NCBI GenBank assembly: GCA_028564925.1
Contig: CM053027.1
Coordinates: 237,851,713-237,915,712, forward strand
DNA from: Lithobates sylvaticus
Taxonomy: Eukaryota; Chordata; Amphibia; Anura; Ranidae
Reading direction: 5' to 3'
DNA length: 64,000 bases
The notes beneath the pieces were generated by a model. It worked only from the letters and a program-made list of their open reading frames with translations, was not told the DNA's origin and searched no databases. Both the position numbers and the translations under genes were made by a program. Positions 1 through 11,524 of the stretch are shown here, piece by piece; the stretch's first letter is position 1; the number at the start of each line of letters is the position of its first letter.

Positions 1-3000
1 GCCATCTTGTGCCCTCACCTCGTTTTCAGCGGATGGGGACCATCCTACCGAAGCTTGCCTTAACTGGGATAGGAGATCCCCTTGGAGTAACAGGAAATTG
101 CCAGCAGGGAGAATGGTGTCTGGTGGTAAGGATCTCTCAGAATCAAGAAACTTGCGGGAAAGGGCGTCCGCTTTGGTGTTTTTAGAACCAGGTCTATAGG
201 TAATGTGAAACTGGAATCTAGAGAAAAAGAGGGCCCACCTTGCCTGCCGTGGTCTCAATCTTTTTGCCGTTCTCAGATACTCAAGATTCTTGTGGTCAGT
301 GTAAACCAGGATGGGGTGTGCAGCCCCCTCCAGCAGATAACGCCACTCTTCTAAGGCGGCCTTGATGGCCAGAAGTTCCCGATCTCCGACATCATAATTT
401 TTCTCCGCTGTGGAGAGTTTGCGTGAGAAGAAGGCCACCGGGAAGAGAAGGGACTTGGGGCCCTGCCGCTGGGAGAGAACGGCTCCTACCGCGATTTCCG
501 AAGCGTCCACCTCAAGGACGAAGGGCAGGGCAGGATCCGGGTGTTTTAGGATAGTGGCCGAGGTGAAAAGTCCCTTGAGTTTTTCAAAGGCGGATTGTGC
601 CTTAGGGGTCCAGCAGAATCGGCTTCCCTGCTTGGTCAGCTCGGTGATGGGTGCAACTATAGTAGAGAAGCCCCTAATGAATTTTCGATAAAAATTGGCG
701 AAGCCAATGAAGCGTTGGACCCCCTTCTTATCGGAGGGAGCGGGCCAATCCAGGATGGCGGACACCTTCTGGGGGTCCATTTTAATGCCGTTGACAGAGA
801 TGATTAGGCCAAGGAATTGAATGCACTGAAGCTCGAATTCACATTTCTCCAATTTGGCGTAGAGCCCATGTTGCCTGAGCCGGGTTAGGACGTTCCGAAC
901 GTGCCTGCGGTGATCGCTGACTGAGGCGGAAAAGATTAAGATGTCGTCCAGGTACACTATGACGTACAGGTCCAGGAGATCACGGAAGATATCATTGACG
1001 AAGTGTTGAAATGTAGCCGGTGCGTTGCACAGTCCGAAGGGCATGACCAAATATTCAAAGTGCCCAAATCGGGTACGAAAGGCCGTTTTCCATTCGTCAC
1101 CCTCTCGGATACGGATCAAGTTATAGGCCCCGCGAAGATCCAATTTGGTGAAGATGACTGCAGATCCCAACCTTTGGAAGAGTTCAGGCACAAGGGGCAA
1201 GGGGTAGCGATTCTTGATTGTTATTTCATTTAACTCCCTATAATCGATACAGGGCCGTAGGGAGTGGTCCTTTTTCTCGACAAAGAAAATTCCAGCCCCG
1301 GCTGGGGAGGTTGATGGGCGGATGAAACCTTTCTGTAGATTTTCATCAATGTAGGCTTTTAGGGTTTCAAGCTCCTGCCCTGTTAATGGGAAGATCCTCC
1401 CGAAAGGTACCTCAGTTCCTGGCAGAAGCTCTATCGGGCAGTCGTAAGACCTGTGAGGAGGGAGAACCTCTGCTCCCTTCTTACTGAAGACATCCTGGAA
1501 GTCCCGGTAGGGTGCCGGAATTGCCTGCTGTGATTCCAGGTCAATGTCCAGACAGAGGAGCTGAGCCCGTTTTACAGGGATTCCATGAAGGCAATGCTGC
1601 CGGCAATATCCGGAAAGGAACTTGACTTCCCCTGTTGACCAATTGATACTGGGGTTATGGGCCTGCAGCCACGGTATTCCCAGGATAATGGGAAAAAGGG
1701 GAGAGGAAATGGCATCCAAACGTAAAAGTTCTTGGTGGTGAGTGCCCAAGGTGGCCAATAAGGGGGCGGTCTCCTGCGTGACAGGTCCGGAACTGAGAGC
1801 AGAGCCGTCAGCAAGGTGTACAGCAAGTTCCTGTGGCTTGGGTTGCAGGGGAATGCGGTGGTTGGCAGCAAACGTGAGGTCAATAAAACAGCTGCATGCT
1901 CCGGAGTCAATTATAGCTGGGACTTGGATGTCCTTTTCGGGAAGCTGTAGGATGACAGAGAGAGCGAGATGAGAAGCAGGTTTATGTAAAGCAGATGCAA
2001 GCTGTGAAAATGTTGAGCGAGACTTACGTGTCTTGTTGGGACAAGATCTCACGTAGTGACCGGGTTCACCACAGTACATACATAGGTTGTTGTTTCTTCG
2101 GCGCTGCCGTTCTTCCAGGGTAAGGGATGGTCGGAGGAGACCAAGCTGCATAGGTTCAGAGGAATCAACAACCGGAGAAGGAGGTGCATGGGGGGTCTGT
2201 CCGAAAGAGCTGGTGGCACTAGGGACCTTGGGAAGCATCCAGGTGGGGCGAAACTGACTGGTGGACCTCTCCGAGCGGCGTTCCCTAAGGCGCCGGTCAA
2301 TTTGGATTGACAGGTTGATAAGCTCCTCCAGGGATTGAGGAATTCCGACCCGTGCCAGCTCGTCCTTAAGGGAGTCAGATAGTCCCAAACGGAATTGGTG
2401 AAGCAAGGCCGCGTCATTCCACTCGGTGTCGGCACTCCACCTTCTGAACTCTGTCACATAATCCTCCACTGCCCTACGTCCCTGTTGTAGGGCATGTAAG
2501 GCGGCCTCAGCGGTCGCTTTCAGCTGGGGATCTTCATACAGCTGAGACATGGCAGTAAAGAAGGTGTCCAGATTGTCAAGGAAGGCAGATTTCTGCCTCA
2601 TGAGACGGTGGGCCCAGGTCTGTGGTTCGCCGGATAGGAGAGAGATCACAAAGCCCACCTTAGTTGCTTCCAAGGAAAATGTACGGGGCTGCAGAGCGAA
2701 GTAAAGTTCGCAGGCACTGTGGAATGATCGGAATTTGCTGCGGTCTCCAGAGAATCTCTCGGGTATAGGTACCCGGGGCTCGGGTGGTAACATTACCACT
2801 GAGGGTGCAGAAGAGGATCCAGGAGCAGAGGCACCTTGAGGGTGTATAGGAGAAGACAGGATCTGAACTTGACCTTCCAACCTTGTATAGCCTTCCTGAA
2901 GGCTATTTACAGCTTGGGTGAGACCCGCCAGGTGTCTACACAGCTCCTCCATGGGGGAGGCTCCCTGCTCGGGCTCGGACATGGCTGTCCGATACTGTCA

Positions 3001-3757
3001 CGCTCACGTACCTGACAGGTGAGCCCGATATAGCAGGGGAAGGTCTCCCTTACGCGCCTGGTTCGCGGCCCCTGGTAGTATAGACAGGAGGCACGGGAGC
3101 ACAAGCTGGTATGAGAGCCTGGCGGGTGAGTGCAGGTGAAGAGGTCCAACGGCTCCGGTGCTGCTGAGGTGGCGTCTGCTAGGCAGCTGGTAACTGGCAG
3201 CGGATGCAGGGCAGGAGCTGAACAACAAGTCCACACACAGGCACTATACTGGGGAGCAGGCAAGTTCACAGTCCGGGTCACTAGCAGGGTTGGCAGCAGG
3301 CGGGCAACGTGGTACAAAGGGGCAGGCAGGTACAGAGTCCGGGTCACAAGCCGGGTTGGCAGCAGGCGGGCAACGTGGTACAAAGGGGCAGGCAGGTGCA
3401 GGGTCAAAGACAAGCCGAGGTCGGGTACAGGCAGAAGACAGGATAATCCAAGGGCAAGCCGGGTAGTCAGGAGGGCAATCAGGAGACTCAGGTAAGGCAA
3501 CGGGTGCGGGGGTACTGGGAGCTGAAGATCGGACAGCACTGAGCACAGTGCATGAGGATGCTAAGTAGGCCGGTTGGCGCCAAACGCCGCACGCGCACGT
3601 GCGCTTCACGCACGTGCGCGCAACTCGGGCGCGCTGACGCGCGCGCACCGACGCGAGCGCGCACATGAACGCGCCCACGGGCGCAGGCTCGGGCATGCGC
3701 ACAGCGGCGCTCCACAGGATGCCCATCACTGGGTCGACTATGGGAAGATCCATGACA
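1..3757 (-). mobile_element. Ty3/gypsy (Sushi-like chromovirus) retroelement, 5' LTR plus gag-pol, runs off the left edge
   Basis: Read on the minus strand, an LTR (3757-2996) is followed by one long gag-pol frame starting near 2982 and still open at the window edge. Visible parts in order are a capsid-like Gag (about 2900-2100), a CX2CX4HX4C zinc knuckle near 2085-2040, an aspartic protease with a DSGA motif near 1910, a reverse transcriptase with a YLDD box near 975-955, and RNase H with TDHKNLEYL near 305-275. Gag and Pol share a single frame, as in vertebrate chromoviruses related to Sushi, the group that gave rise to the mammalian RTL genes. Integrase, any chromodomain and the other LTR lie outside the window. 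The visible part looks whole, which suggests a young insertion. The family assignment is from motif recognition only. Confidence 0.85.
2996..3757 (-). repeat. 5' LTR of the Ty3/gypsy element (762 bp)
   Basis: On the minus strand the LTR starts TGTCA (3757-3753) and ends TGACA (3000-2996), a 5-bp terminal inverted repeat, and the gag start follows within about 15 bases. It holds a roughly 64-bp tandem duplication (about 3255-3400) and an extremely CpG-rich, alternating purine-pyrimidine block (about 3585-3710). The second LTR is outside the window, so LTR-LTR divergence cannot be used to date the insertion. Confidence 0.75.
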
Positions 3758-3914
3758 AGGGAGGAGCCCGGTGTTCGATTCGAACCCACGTTCGAATCGA
3801 GCACCGGGCGTTCGCCCGCTCGGCGAGCCCAGAACTATTTGGGCCGTTCGCATCACATTCGTGTGATGCGAGCGGCCCGCAATGCATTGCGCCAGGCGCA
3901 GTGCATTGCTGGCT

Positions 3915-4060
3915 GATGATTGGCCAAGCATGCACTGTGACCCCGCATGCTTGGCCAATCACAGCGCCGGCAGCGAGGAGAGCAATAATTGGCTACAGGC
4001 AGGACGCCTGTAGCCAATTATAGCTCAGGGGCTTTAGTACACGCCCCACTGTATAAAAGG
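3915..4060 (+). promoter_or_regulatory. hAT promoter: four CCAAT boxes in two inverted pairs plus a TATA box
   Basis: ATTGG at 3919-3923 faces CCAAT at 3955-3959 inside one palindrome built on the word TTGGCCAA. ATTGG at 3988-3992 faces CCAAT at 4014-4018 inside a second palindrome built on TTGGCTACAGG and its complement. TATAAAA follows at 4052-4058, which would put a start site near 4080-4090. CCAAT boxes are NF-Y sites; paired boxes plus TATA about 40 bp downstream is a typical RNA polymerase II core promoter. The assignment to the transposase at 6496 is inferred from position and orientation. Confidence 0.6.
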
Positions 4061-4379
4061 CCGCCGCGCCGTCGGCCTAGTGCACATGTGTTCCGGCTTT
4101 GATTCTGAATAGGCAGACTGCTGATGCTGATGCTGATTCATTGCTGATTCATTGCTGATTCATTGCTGATTCTTTATCATTACTACTGAAGTGAATACTG
4201 ATCATTTCTGCTGATTGCACTGCTGCTGAGTGTTGACATTATCTGCTGCTGAGTCTAACTGCTTTGATTCTGGGGATTAGTCTGGTGTGTGTGTGCTGTT
4301 AGTACAGCATTGCAGTAGCACCCTCTGTCCTATGCTGTTAGTACAGCATTGCAGTATAACCTTCTGTCCTATTGTGATC

Positions 4380-6160
4380 TAAGGCAGGCAGGGATTTATG
4401 GGAGCTAGTGTGTGTGTCAGCACACAAAACCACCTCAGCCTCTGTATCTGCTCTAAGGCCCAGTTGTCATTGAAGGCAGCCAGGCATCTCCAGGAGCTAG
4501 CTAGCTTGTGTGTGTGTGTGCTCTGTTAGTACATCACACATAAAACCACCTCAGCCTCTGTATCTACTCTAAGGCCCAGTTGTTGTCATATAAGGCAGCC
4601 AGGCATCTCCAGGAGCTAGCTAGCTTGTGTGTGTGTGCTCTGTTAGTACATCACACATAAAACCACCTCAGCCTCTGTATCTGCTCTAAGGCCCAGTTGT
4701 TGTCATATAAGGCAGTCTCTATCTGCCGTAAGGCCCAGTTGTTGTCATGGAAGGCAGCCAGGCATCTCCAGGAGCTAGCTAGCTTGTGTGTGTGTGTGTG
4801 TGCTCTGTTAGTACATCACACATAAAACCACCTCAGCCTCTGTATCTGCTCTAAGGCCCAGTTGTTGTCATATAAGGCAGTCTCTATCTGCCGTAAGGCC
4901 CAGTTGTTCTCATCGAAGGCAGCCAGGCATCTCCAGGAGCTAGCTAGCTTGTATGTGTGTGTGTGTGTGTGCTCTGTTAGTACATCACAAATAAAACCAC
5001 CTCAGCCTCTGTATCTGCTCTAAGGCCCAGCTGTTGTCATATAAGGCAGCCAGGCATCTCCAGGAGCTAGCTAGCTTGTGTGTGTGTGTGTGTGCTCTGT
5101 TAGTACATCACACATAAAACCACCTCAGCCTCTGTATCTGCTCTAAGGCCCAGTTGTTGTCATATAAGGCAGTCTCTATCTGCCGTAAGGCCCAGTTGTT
5201 CTCATCGAAGGCAGCCATGCATCTCCAGGAGCTAGCTAGCTTGTGTGTGTGTGTGCTCTGTTAGTACATCACACATAAAACCACCTCAGCCTCTGTATCT
5301 GCTCTAAGGCCCAGTTGTTGTCATATAAGGCAGTCTCTATCTGCCGTAAGGCCCAGTTTTTCTCATCGAAGGCAGCCAGGCATCTCCAGGAGCTAGCTAG
5401 CTTGTGTGTGTGTGTGCTCTGTTAGTACATCACACATAAACTGCCTCAGCCTCTGTATCTGCTCGAAGGCCCAGTTGTTGTCATATAAGGCAGTCTCTAT
5501 CTGCCGTAAGGCCCAGTTGTTGTCATCGAAGGCAGCCAGGCATCTCCAGGAGCTAGCTAGCTTGTGTGTGTGTGCTCTGTTAGTACATCACAAATAAAAC
5601 CACCTCAGCCTCTGTATCTGCTCTAAGGCCCAGTTGTTGTCATATAAGGCAGCCAGGCATCTCCAGGAGCTAGCTAGCTTGTGTGTGTGCTCTGTTAGTA
5701 CATCACAAATAAAACCACCTCAGCATCTGCTCTAAGGCCCAGTTGTTGTCATATAAGGAGCTAGCTAGCTAGCTTGTGTGTGTGTGTGTGCTCTGTTAGT
5801 ACATCACACATAAAACCACCTCAGCCTCTGTATCTGCTTTAAGGCCCAGTTGTTGTCATATAAGGCAGTCTCTATCTGCCATAAGGCCCAGTTGTTCTCA
5901 TCGAAGGCAGCCAGGCATCTCCAGGAGCTAGCTAGCTTGTGTGTGTGCTCTTTTAGTACATCACAAATAAAACCACCTCAGCCTCTGTATCTGCTCTAAG
6001 GCCCAGTTGTTGTCATATAAGGCAGTCTCTATCTGCCGTAAGGCCCAGTTGTTGTCATCTAAGGCAGCCTCTATCTGCCGTAAGGCCCAGTTGTTGTCAT
6101 CTCAGGCAGCCTCTATCTGCCGTAAGGCCCTGTTGCTGTCATCTAAGGCAGCCATCTGCA
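4380..6160 (+). repeat. Minisatellite in the hAT 5' region, about 160-bp unit
   Basis: At least eleven tandem units contain the same ordered words: a GTGTGTGT run, CTCTGTTAGTACATCAC, ACCACCTCAGCCTCTGT, AAGGCCCAGTTGTTGTCAT, and CTCCAGGAGCTAGCTAGCTT. Spacing between successive CTCTGTTAGTACATCAC words alternates between about 150-170 bp and about 100-125 bp, so long and short unit versions are mixed. The array sits between the TATA box and the transposase frame, so it would be part of the 5' leader or an intron. Confidence 0.85.
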
Positions 6161-6171
6161 GGAGTTAGTGT

Positions 6172-6366
6172 GTGTGCTGTGTGACTCCAGCACAATATAC
6201 ACTACCCACTACAATGCCTGGAAGACCGCCAAGGAGAGGCAGACAGTCCCGAGGCAAGAACACAGGGCAAGCAGGCTCTGTTTCTAGAGACAACAGTGCT
6301 GGTCGTGGACGTGGTCGTGCATCGTCATCAGCACGTGGCCATGGGACACGCTTGTCCTTGTTTTAG
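6172..6366 (+). CDS. Short basic ORF upstream of the hAT transposase
   Basis: This 64-residue frame lies in the same phase as the main transposase ORF and is separated from it by a TAG (6364-6366). From the internal methionine at about 6213 it is rich in Arg, Gly and Ser (MPGRPPRRGRQSRG...). It could be the true N-terminus or first exon of the transposase, because TTTTAG/GCAGCTGG at the stop looks like a splice acceptor, and the same GCAGCTGG word follows the stop at 7636. It may equally be non-coding. The call rests on shared phase and on clean codons only. Confidence 0.35.
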   Translation: MCCVTPAQYTLPTTMPGRPPRRGRQSRGKNTGQAGSVSRDNSAGRGRGRASSSARGHGTRLSLF

Positions 6367-6495
6367 GCAGCTGGACATGTTGAGCCGCATCATGCCGAAG
6401 GCTTGGTAGAATGGATGACCAAGCCCTCCTCATCCTCCTTATCCTCTCTCACCAAGGCTTAGGGTACTGGCAGAGCAGCTGCCAACGCGTACTCA

Positions 6496-9476
6496 ATGGC
6501 ATCATCAGGCACCCCTTCCCTAGACCCACCATGTCCTCCTGAGGAGTCCCCCGAACTGTTTGAGCACAGTGTTGGGTACATGCTCCAGGAGGATGCCCAA
6601 TGTTTTCAAGGCTCGGATGATGATACCCAGCTAGAGGAAGGCAGTAGCGTGCACGCAGAGAGAGGGGATGCTCAAGGACAGCAATCTGGCAGTCATGTTC
6701 CACCAGCTGCAGCTTACTGCCAGGTTTGCTCCAGTGGTGAAGAGGGAGGGGATGATGAGGTCACTGACTCCACGTGGGTGCCTGAAGGGAGAGAGGAGGA
6801 GGAGGAGGTGGCGGCACATGTCCAACGAGGCAGGATGCCCTCCGGAGGCCAGCTAGAGGCCAGCACACCAATTGAATCACACCGCAGAGCTCCGCCTGTG
6901 CAGGGCGCTGCCTCTGCACGTTATCACAAAAGTTCTTTGGTGTGGGCCTTTTTTGAGACGAGAGCATCAGAACGCACCACTGCTATTTGCAACATATGTC
7001 TCAAGCGTATCTCGCGTGGCCAAAACATTAGCCGCTTGGGCACCACAAGCAGGACCAGACATATGTTGATCTGCCATGCAGCTCGTTGGCAAGCGCACAT
7101 TAAAGACCCACACCAAAGAACAAAGCGGACCTCTCCTTGCTCCTCATCAGCTGGGATCTCCAACCCCACTATATCTTCAGTCCTCTCTGAAAGCTGCTCT
7201 GAGAGGAATGAAGGTGTAGAATTAGGTGTGTCACAGCCAAGTACTTGCAGTACACCGACGTCCGATTCTACCAGGCAAATTTCCCTGCCCCAGATGCTGG
7301 ACCGTCGAAAGAAGTTTACTCCCAGCCATCCACATGCCCAGCGGTTGAATGCTAGCTTGGCTAAATTGCTAGCACTTCAACTGCTGCCTTTTCAGTTGGT
7401 AGACTCGGCCCCCTTCCGTGAGTTTGTTCAATGTGCGGTTCCTCCGTGGCAGGTTCCCAAACGCCACTTTTTCTCACGGAAGGTGATTCCGGCTCTCTAC
7501 CGGCATGTGGAAGGCAATGTCCATGCCTCGCTGGACAGGGCGGTCAGTGGTAAGGTGCATATTACCGCTGACTCATGGTCCAGCAGGCATGGACAGGGAC
7601 ATTACCTGTCTTTCACGGCTCATTGGGTCACTCTATAGGCAGCTGGGAGGGATGCAGGACAAGGTGCAGTAGTGTTGGAGGTTGTTCCGCCACCACGCCT
7701 CCAAAATGCTACTACTGGTTGTAACACACCTCTCTCCTCCACCCCCTCCTCTTCCTCCATGGCCTCTTCGAGTGCTCTGTCCTCGGAACCAGCGGTGCTC
7801 CGTAGGCGTACAAGGGGCTACGCGAGTACGCAGGCAAAAAGATGCCATGCCGTGCTTGCGCTGGTGTGTTTGGGGGACAGGAGCCACACTGGGGCAGAGG
7901 TTCTGGCAGCTCTGCAGGGGCAGGCCGAGAGGTGGTTGATGCCACGCCAGCTTAAGCCTGGAATGGTGGTTTCTGACAATGGCACCAACCTCCTCTCCGC
8001 CCTGCGACAGGGGCAGCTCACCCATGTGCCCTGTATGGTTCACGTCCTCAACCTGGTGGTGCAGCGGTTCTTGGGCAGGTACCCAGGCTTACAGGATGTC
8101 CTGAGGCAGGCCAGGAAAGTCTGTGTGCATTTCTGCCGATCGTATAATGCCAGTTCTCGGCTGGCTAAGCTGCAAAAGGAGTTGAACCTGCCCAAGAACC
8201 GCCTTATATGTGACATGCCCACCAGGTGGAACTCAACGTTGGCCATGCTGCAGCGACTGCACACGCAGCAGAGGGCCATCAATGAGTACCTTTGCGACTA
8301 CGGCACCAGGACAGGGTCAGGGGAGCTTGGATTTTTTCCCCACGCCAGTGGAGCATGATCAGGGATACATGCACTGTCCTGTCACCATTTGAGGAGGCCA
8401 CGAGGATGGTGAGCAGTGACAGTGCATGCATCAGTGACACTGTACCTCTTGTCCACCTGTTGGAGCATACGCTGCGTGTGATAATGGACAGGGCACTTGA
8501 GGCAGAACAGAGGCAGGAAGAGGAGGACTTCCTTGCCTCTCAAGGCCCCCTTTATCCAGACAGTGTTCCTTCTGTCCCACCCATCACACAGGAAGAGGAG
8601 GAGGAGGAGGAGGAGGATTGTGTGAGCATGGAGGTGGAGCCTGGCACTCAGCATCAGCAGCAGCAGTCTTTTAGGGATGATGTACAGTCCCAACAAACCA
8701 GTGGACTTGTACGTGGCTGGGAGGAGGTGGCTGGCGATCATGTCGTCCTCAGTGACCCAGAAGACTCCGGACCGAATGCCTCAGCTAACCTATGTTGCAT
8801 GGCCTCCCTGATCCTGCAAAGCCTGCGGAAGGATCCTCGTATTCTTCGGATCAAGGAGAGGGACCATTACTGGCTGGCCACTCTCCTTGATCCACGGTAC
8901 AAGGGTAAGGTTGCGGACCTTATCTTGCCGTCGCAGAGGGAGCAGAGGATGAGACATCTCAGGGAGGCCTTGCAGAAAGGTCTGTGCAACGCGTTCCCAG
9001 AGACTGGGAGGTTACAAACTCCTGGTCCTGGACGACGAGTTGCTGAGGCTTCAGTCAGTAGCAGAAGGAGCGGTGGGGAAGGTGGACGTCTGACCGATGC
9101 GTTCAGACAATTTTTTAGTCCGCAGCCCCAAGGTATGATCGGTTCCAGCAACCATCGCCAGCGTCTGATATACATGGTGCAGGAATACCTAGGGGCAAGG
9201 TCAGACTTGGACACCTTTCCCACCGAAAATCCTCTGGCTTACTGGGTCTTGAGGATGGATCACTGGCCAGAGCTTGCACAGTATGCAATTGAGCTACTGG
9301 CCTGTTCTGCATCCAGCGTTCTTTCCGAACGCACATTCAGTGATGCTGGAGGATTTGTCACCGATCACAGGGTGCGCCTGTCCACCGACTCGGTTGATCG
9401 ACTGACCTTCATAAAGATGAATCAGTCTTGGATCACCACCAGCTACCAGGCACCTGAAGCAGATATAACTGAATAA
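6496..9476 (+). pseudogene. hAT transposase, BED-finger type, broken into three frames
   Basis: The first part (6496-7638, 380 codons) has an acidic leader, then a BED zinc finger at about residues 145-200 (VWAFF, CNIC, then HMLICH as the Cys2-His2 ligands). The first catalytic Asp follows in ITADSWSS, about residue 358. An in-frame TAG at 7636-7638 leads to the second part (7672-8358), with the second Asp in VVSDNGTNLL, the CMVH motif, and RWNST. A frameshift near 8330-8345, in a T/C run, leads to the third part (8292-9476). That part ends with the hAT dimerisation block (LAYWVLRMDHWPELAQYA, then SSVLSERTFS with the catalytic Glu). Domain order and spacing match hAT transposases. With one stop and one frameshift the gene is dead, unless the TAG is spliced out. 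Confidence 0.9.
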
Positions 9477-9594
9477 TTTATAATGTCACATCCCTTCAAG
9501 ACTGCCTATGCTGATGCTGAGTGACTGTCCTGTTATGTTCACTGACTATCCTCTTCCTCAATGATCCATTCCTTGATAGCTTGGAAGAACATTT

Positions 9595-10470
9595 TTGTTT
9601 CTGGGTGCCACCACACCAGTGCCTAAGGCACAATTTTTCAGCCCCTGTTTAACAGGGGCGTGTAATTACAATTTTTTTATGCAATGCTTTGCAACAGGTC
9701 TCATTGCTGTGCTCAAGTACAGTATCTGTGAGGGGTTGCAGTGTTGTGGCACCAGCACCAGTGCCTAAGGCACAATTTTTCAGCCCCTGTTTAACAGGGG
9801 CGTGTAATTACAATTTTTAAAGCAATGCTTCGCAACAGGTCTGACTGCTGTGCTCCAAGTACAGTATCTGTGAGGGGTTGCAGTGTTGTGGCACCAGCAC
9901 CAGTGCCTAAGGCACAATTTTTCAGCCCCTGTTTAACAGGGGCGTGTAATTACAAATCTTGATCTAATAGTTCACAGCAGGGCCCATTCCTGCGCCCACC
10001 AAGAGTAACTGTGAGGGCTTACAGTCTTGTGGCAACACCGTCCACCACCACCACCAAAGGCCCAATTTTTCTGCCCTGTTCAACAGGTGCATGCAATTAC
10101 AAATCTTGATCTAATAATTCACAGCAGGGCCCATTCCTGCGCCCACCAAGAGTAACTGTGAGGGCTTACAGTCTTGTGGCAACACCGTCCCACCACCACC
10201 CTCCCAATTTTTCTGAACTGTTAATCAGGTGCATGCATTTACAAATCTTGATCTAATACATGACAGCAGGGCCCATTCCTGCTCCCACCAAGAGTAACTG
10301 TGAGGGCTTACAGTCTTGTGGCAACACCGTCCACCACCACCACCAAAGGCCCAATTTTTCTGCCCTGTTCAACAGGTGCATGCAATTACAAATCTTGATC
10401 TAATAATTCACAGCAGGGACAATTCCTGTGCCCACCAAGAGTAACTGTGAGGGCTTACAGTGTTGTGGCT
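9595..10470 (+). repeat. hAT 3' sub-terminal tandem repeats, two unit types
   Basis: Three units of about 125 bp (about 9615-9960) carry AGTGCCTAAGGCACAATTTT and the palindrome CCCCTGTTTAACAGGGG. They are followed by four units of about 150 bp (about 9955-10470) carrying ACAAATCTTGATCTAATA, CCACCAAGAGTAACTGTGAG and the CACCAC run. The palindromes could form small hairpins. Sub-terminal repeats in hAT elements often bind transposase; that role is inferred here. Confidence 0.8.
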
Positions 10471-11524
10471 ACACCAACATCTAATGGGGCAAATTTCTGC
10501 AGAGAATATACGGCAGGCCCCTACTTTCAAACATCCAACTTACAAACGACTCCTACTTGCAAACGGAAGGAGAAAACAGGAAGTGAGAGGAAATCTACCC
10601 CTAGGAAGGGAAATTCTATCCTGTTACATTTAATTTGGGAAAAAGGTATCTCCTCTCTACTGATGCTTTATCACCAATCCTTGTTTCAATAAAAACCCCA
10701 CTTTTCCAAAAACATTTGTCATTGGGACGGAAAGTGAGGTGAAATGTTCTGAACAGATGTGCAAAGACAGCAAATGTTACAGGGGTGATAACCCCTCCCT
10801 ATGTTCTCCAAAAAGCTTAAAAATAGATTTTTTTTGGATGGAGCTACACTTAAAAATGTACCTGTTCAGATTCTACTTAAGAACAAACCTACAGTCCCTG
10901 TCTTGTTTGCACCGCCTGTATACTGCTGTTCAGAGTATATAGGGTTGTAGGTATAGGGTTTTATTTTGGGTGCGGGGTTCCCCTTAATATCCATACAAGA
11001 CCCAAAGGGGGGGGGGTGGTGGGGGGGGGTGATGGGGTAGCCATGCCATTTTTCTCAAGGATTTTCAGCCATATTGCCAGGACAAGACATGACATTAAAG
11101 CCGCAAGCGGTTTTTAAATGGCTTCTTTTTTTCCTTTACAAATGTCATTTTGTGCAGGGACAGTTCTAAACACGGGAAACACATGCCACTTCACAGGCAT
11201 ACTTTAGACACCCCCCAGGTACCATATTTAAAGGAATATTTCACTTTTTTTTTTTCACTTTATGCATCATTAAAATGACTGCTCCCGAAAAAACGTTAGT
11301 TTTTAAAAGTTCTTTTTGCATTGATATATGTCCCCTGGGGCAGGACCCGGGTCCCCAAACCTGTTTTATGACATTAACATGCATATTGGCCGGTATAATT
11401 AGCACTTTTGATTTCGAACGTTCGCGTCCATTGTAACGAATAGGGTTCGAAAATTCGCACAAACTTTCGGTCCGTTCGAAGGTTCTGGTGCGAACCGAAC
11501 CCGGGGGTGTTCGGCTCATCCCTA
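10471..11524 (+). other. hAT right-end non-coding region
   Basis: No gene is seen. Landmarks are two or three AATAAA-like words near 10690, a G-rich block at about 11000-11040 with several runs of G (possible quadruplex), a T-run near 11240, and the right terminal region rich in TTCGAACG-type words that ends GGCTCATCCCTA at 11524. The same layout recurs at 28680-29737 in unit B. Confidence 0.6.

Larger units (their letters stand above)
3758..11524 (+). mobile_element. hAT DNA transposon, long copy (unit A)
   Basis: This is a 7.8-kb DNA element built around a BED-finger hAT transposase (6496-9476). The right end reads GGCTCATCCCTA (11513-11524). Its complement resembles the sequence just right of the gypsy LTR at 3758 (AGGGAGGAGC followed by CGGTGTTCG), so the left end is probably at or close to 3758, perhaps trimmed by the gypsy insertion. 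No 8-bp target duplication could be matched. The element carries its own promoter (3915-4060), a 5' minisatellite (4380-6160) and sub-terminal repeats (9595-10470). A shorter second copy, created by the tandem duplication, lies at 26217-29737. Confidence 0.75.

Noticed and set aside
11000-11040. G-quadruplex regulatory element
   Set aside because: G-runs are present, but the unit B copy has shorter, interrupted runs and there is no promoter context. Kept only as a landmark.
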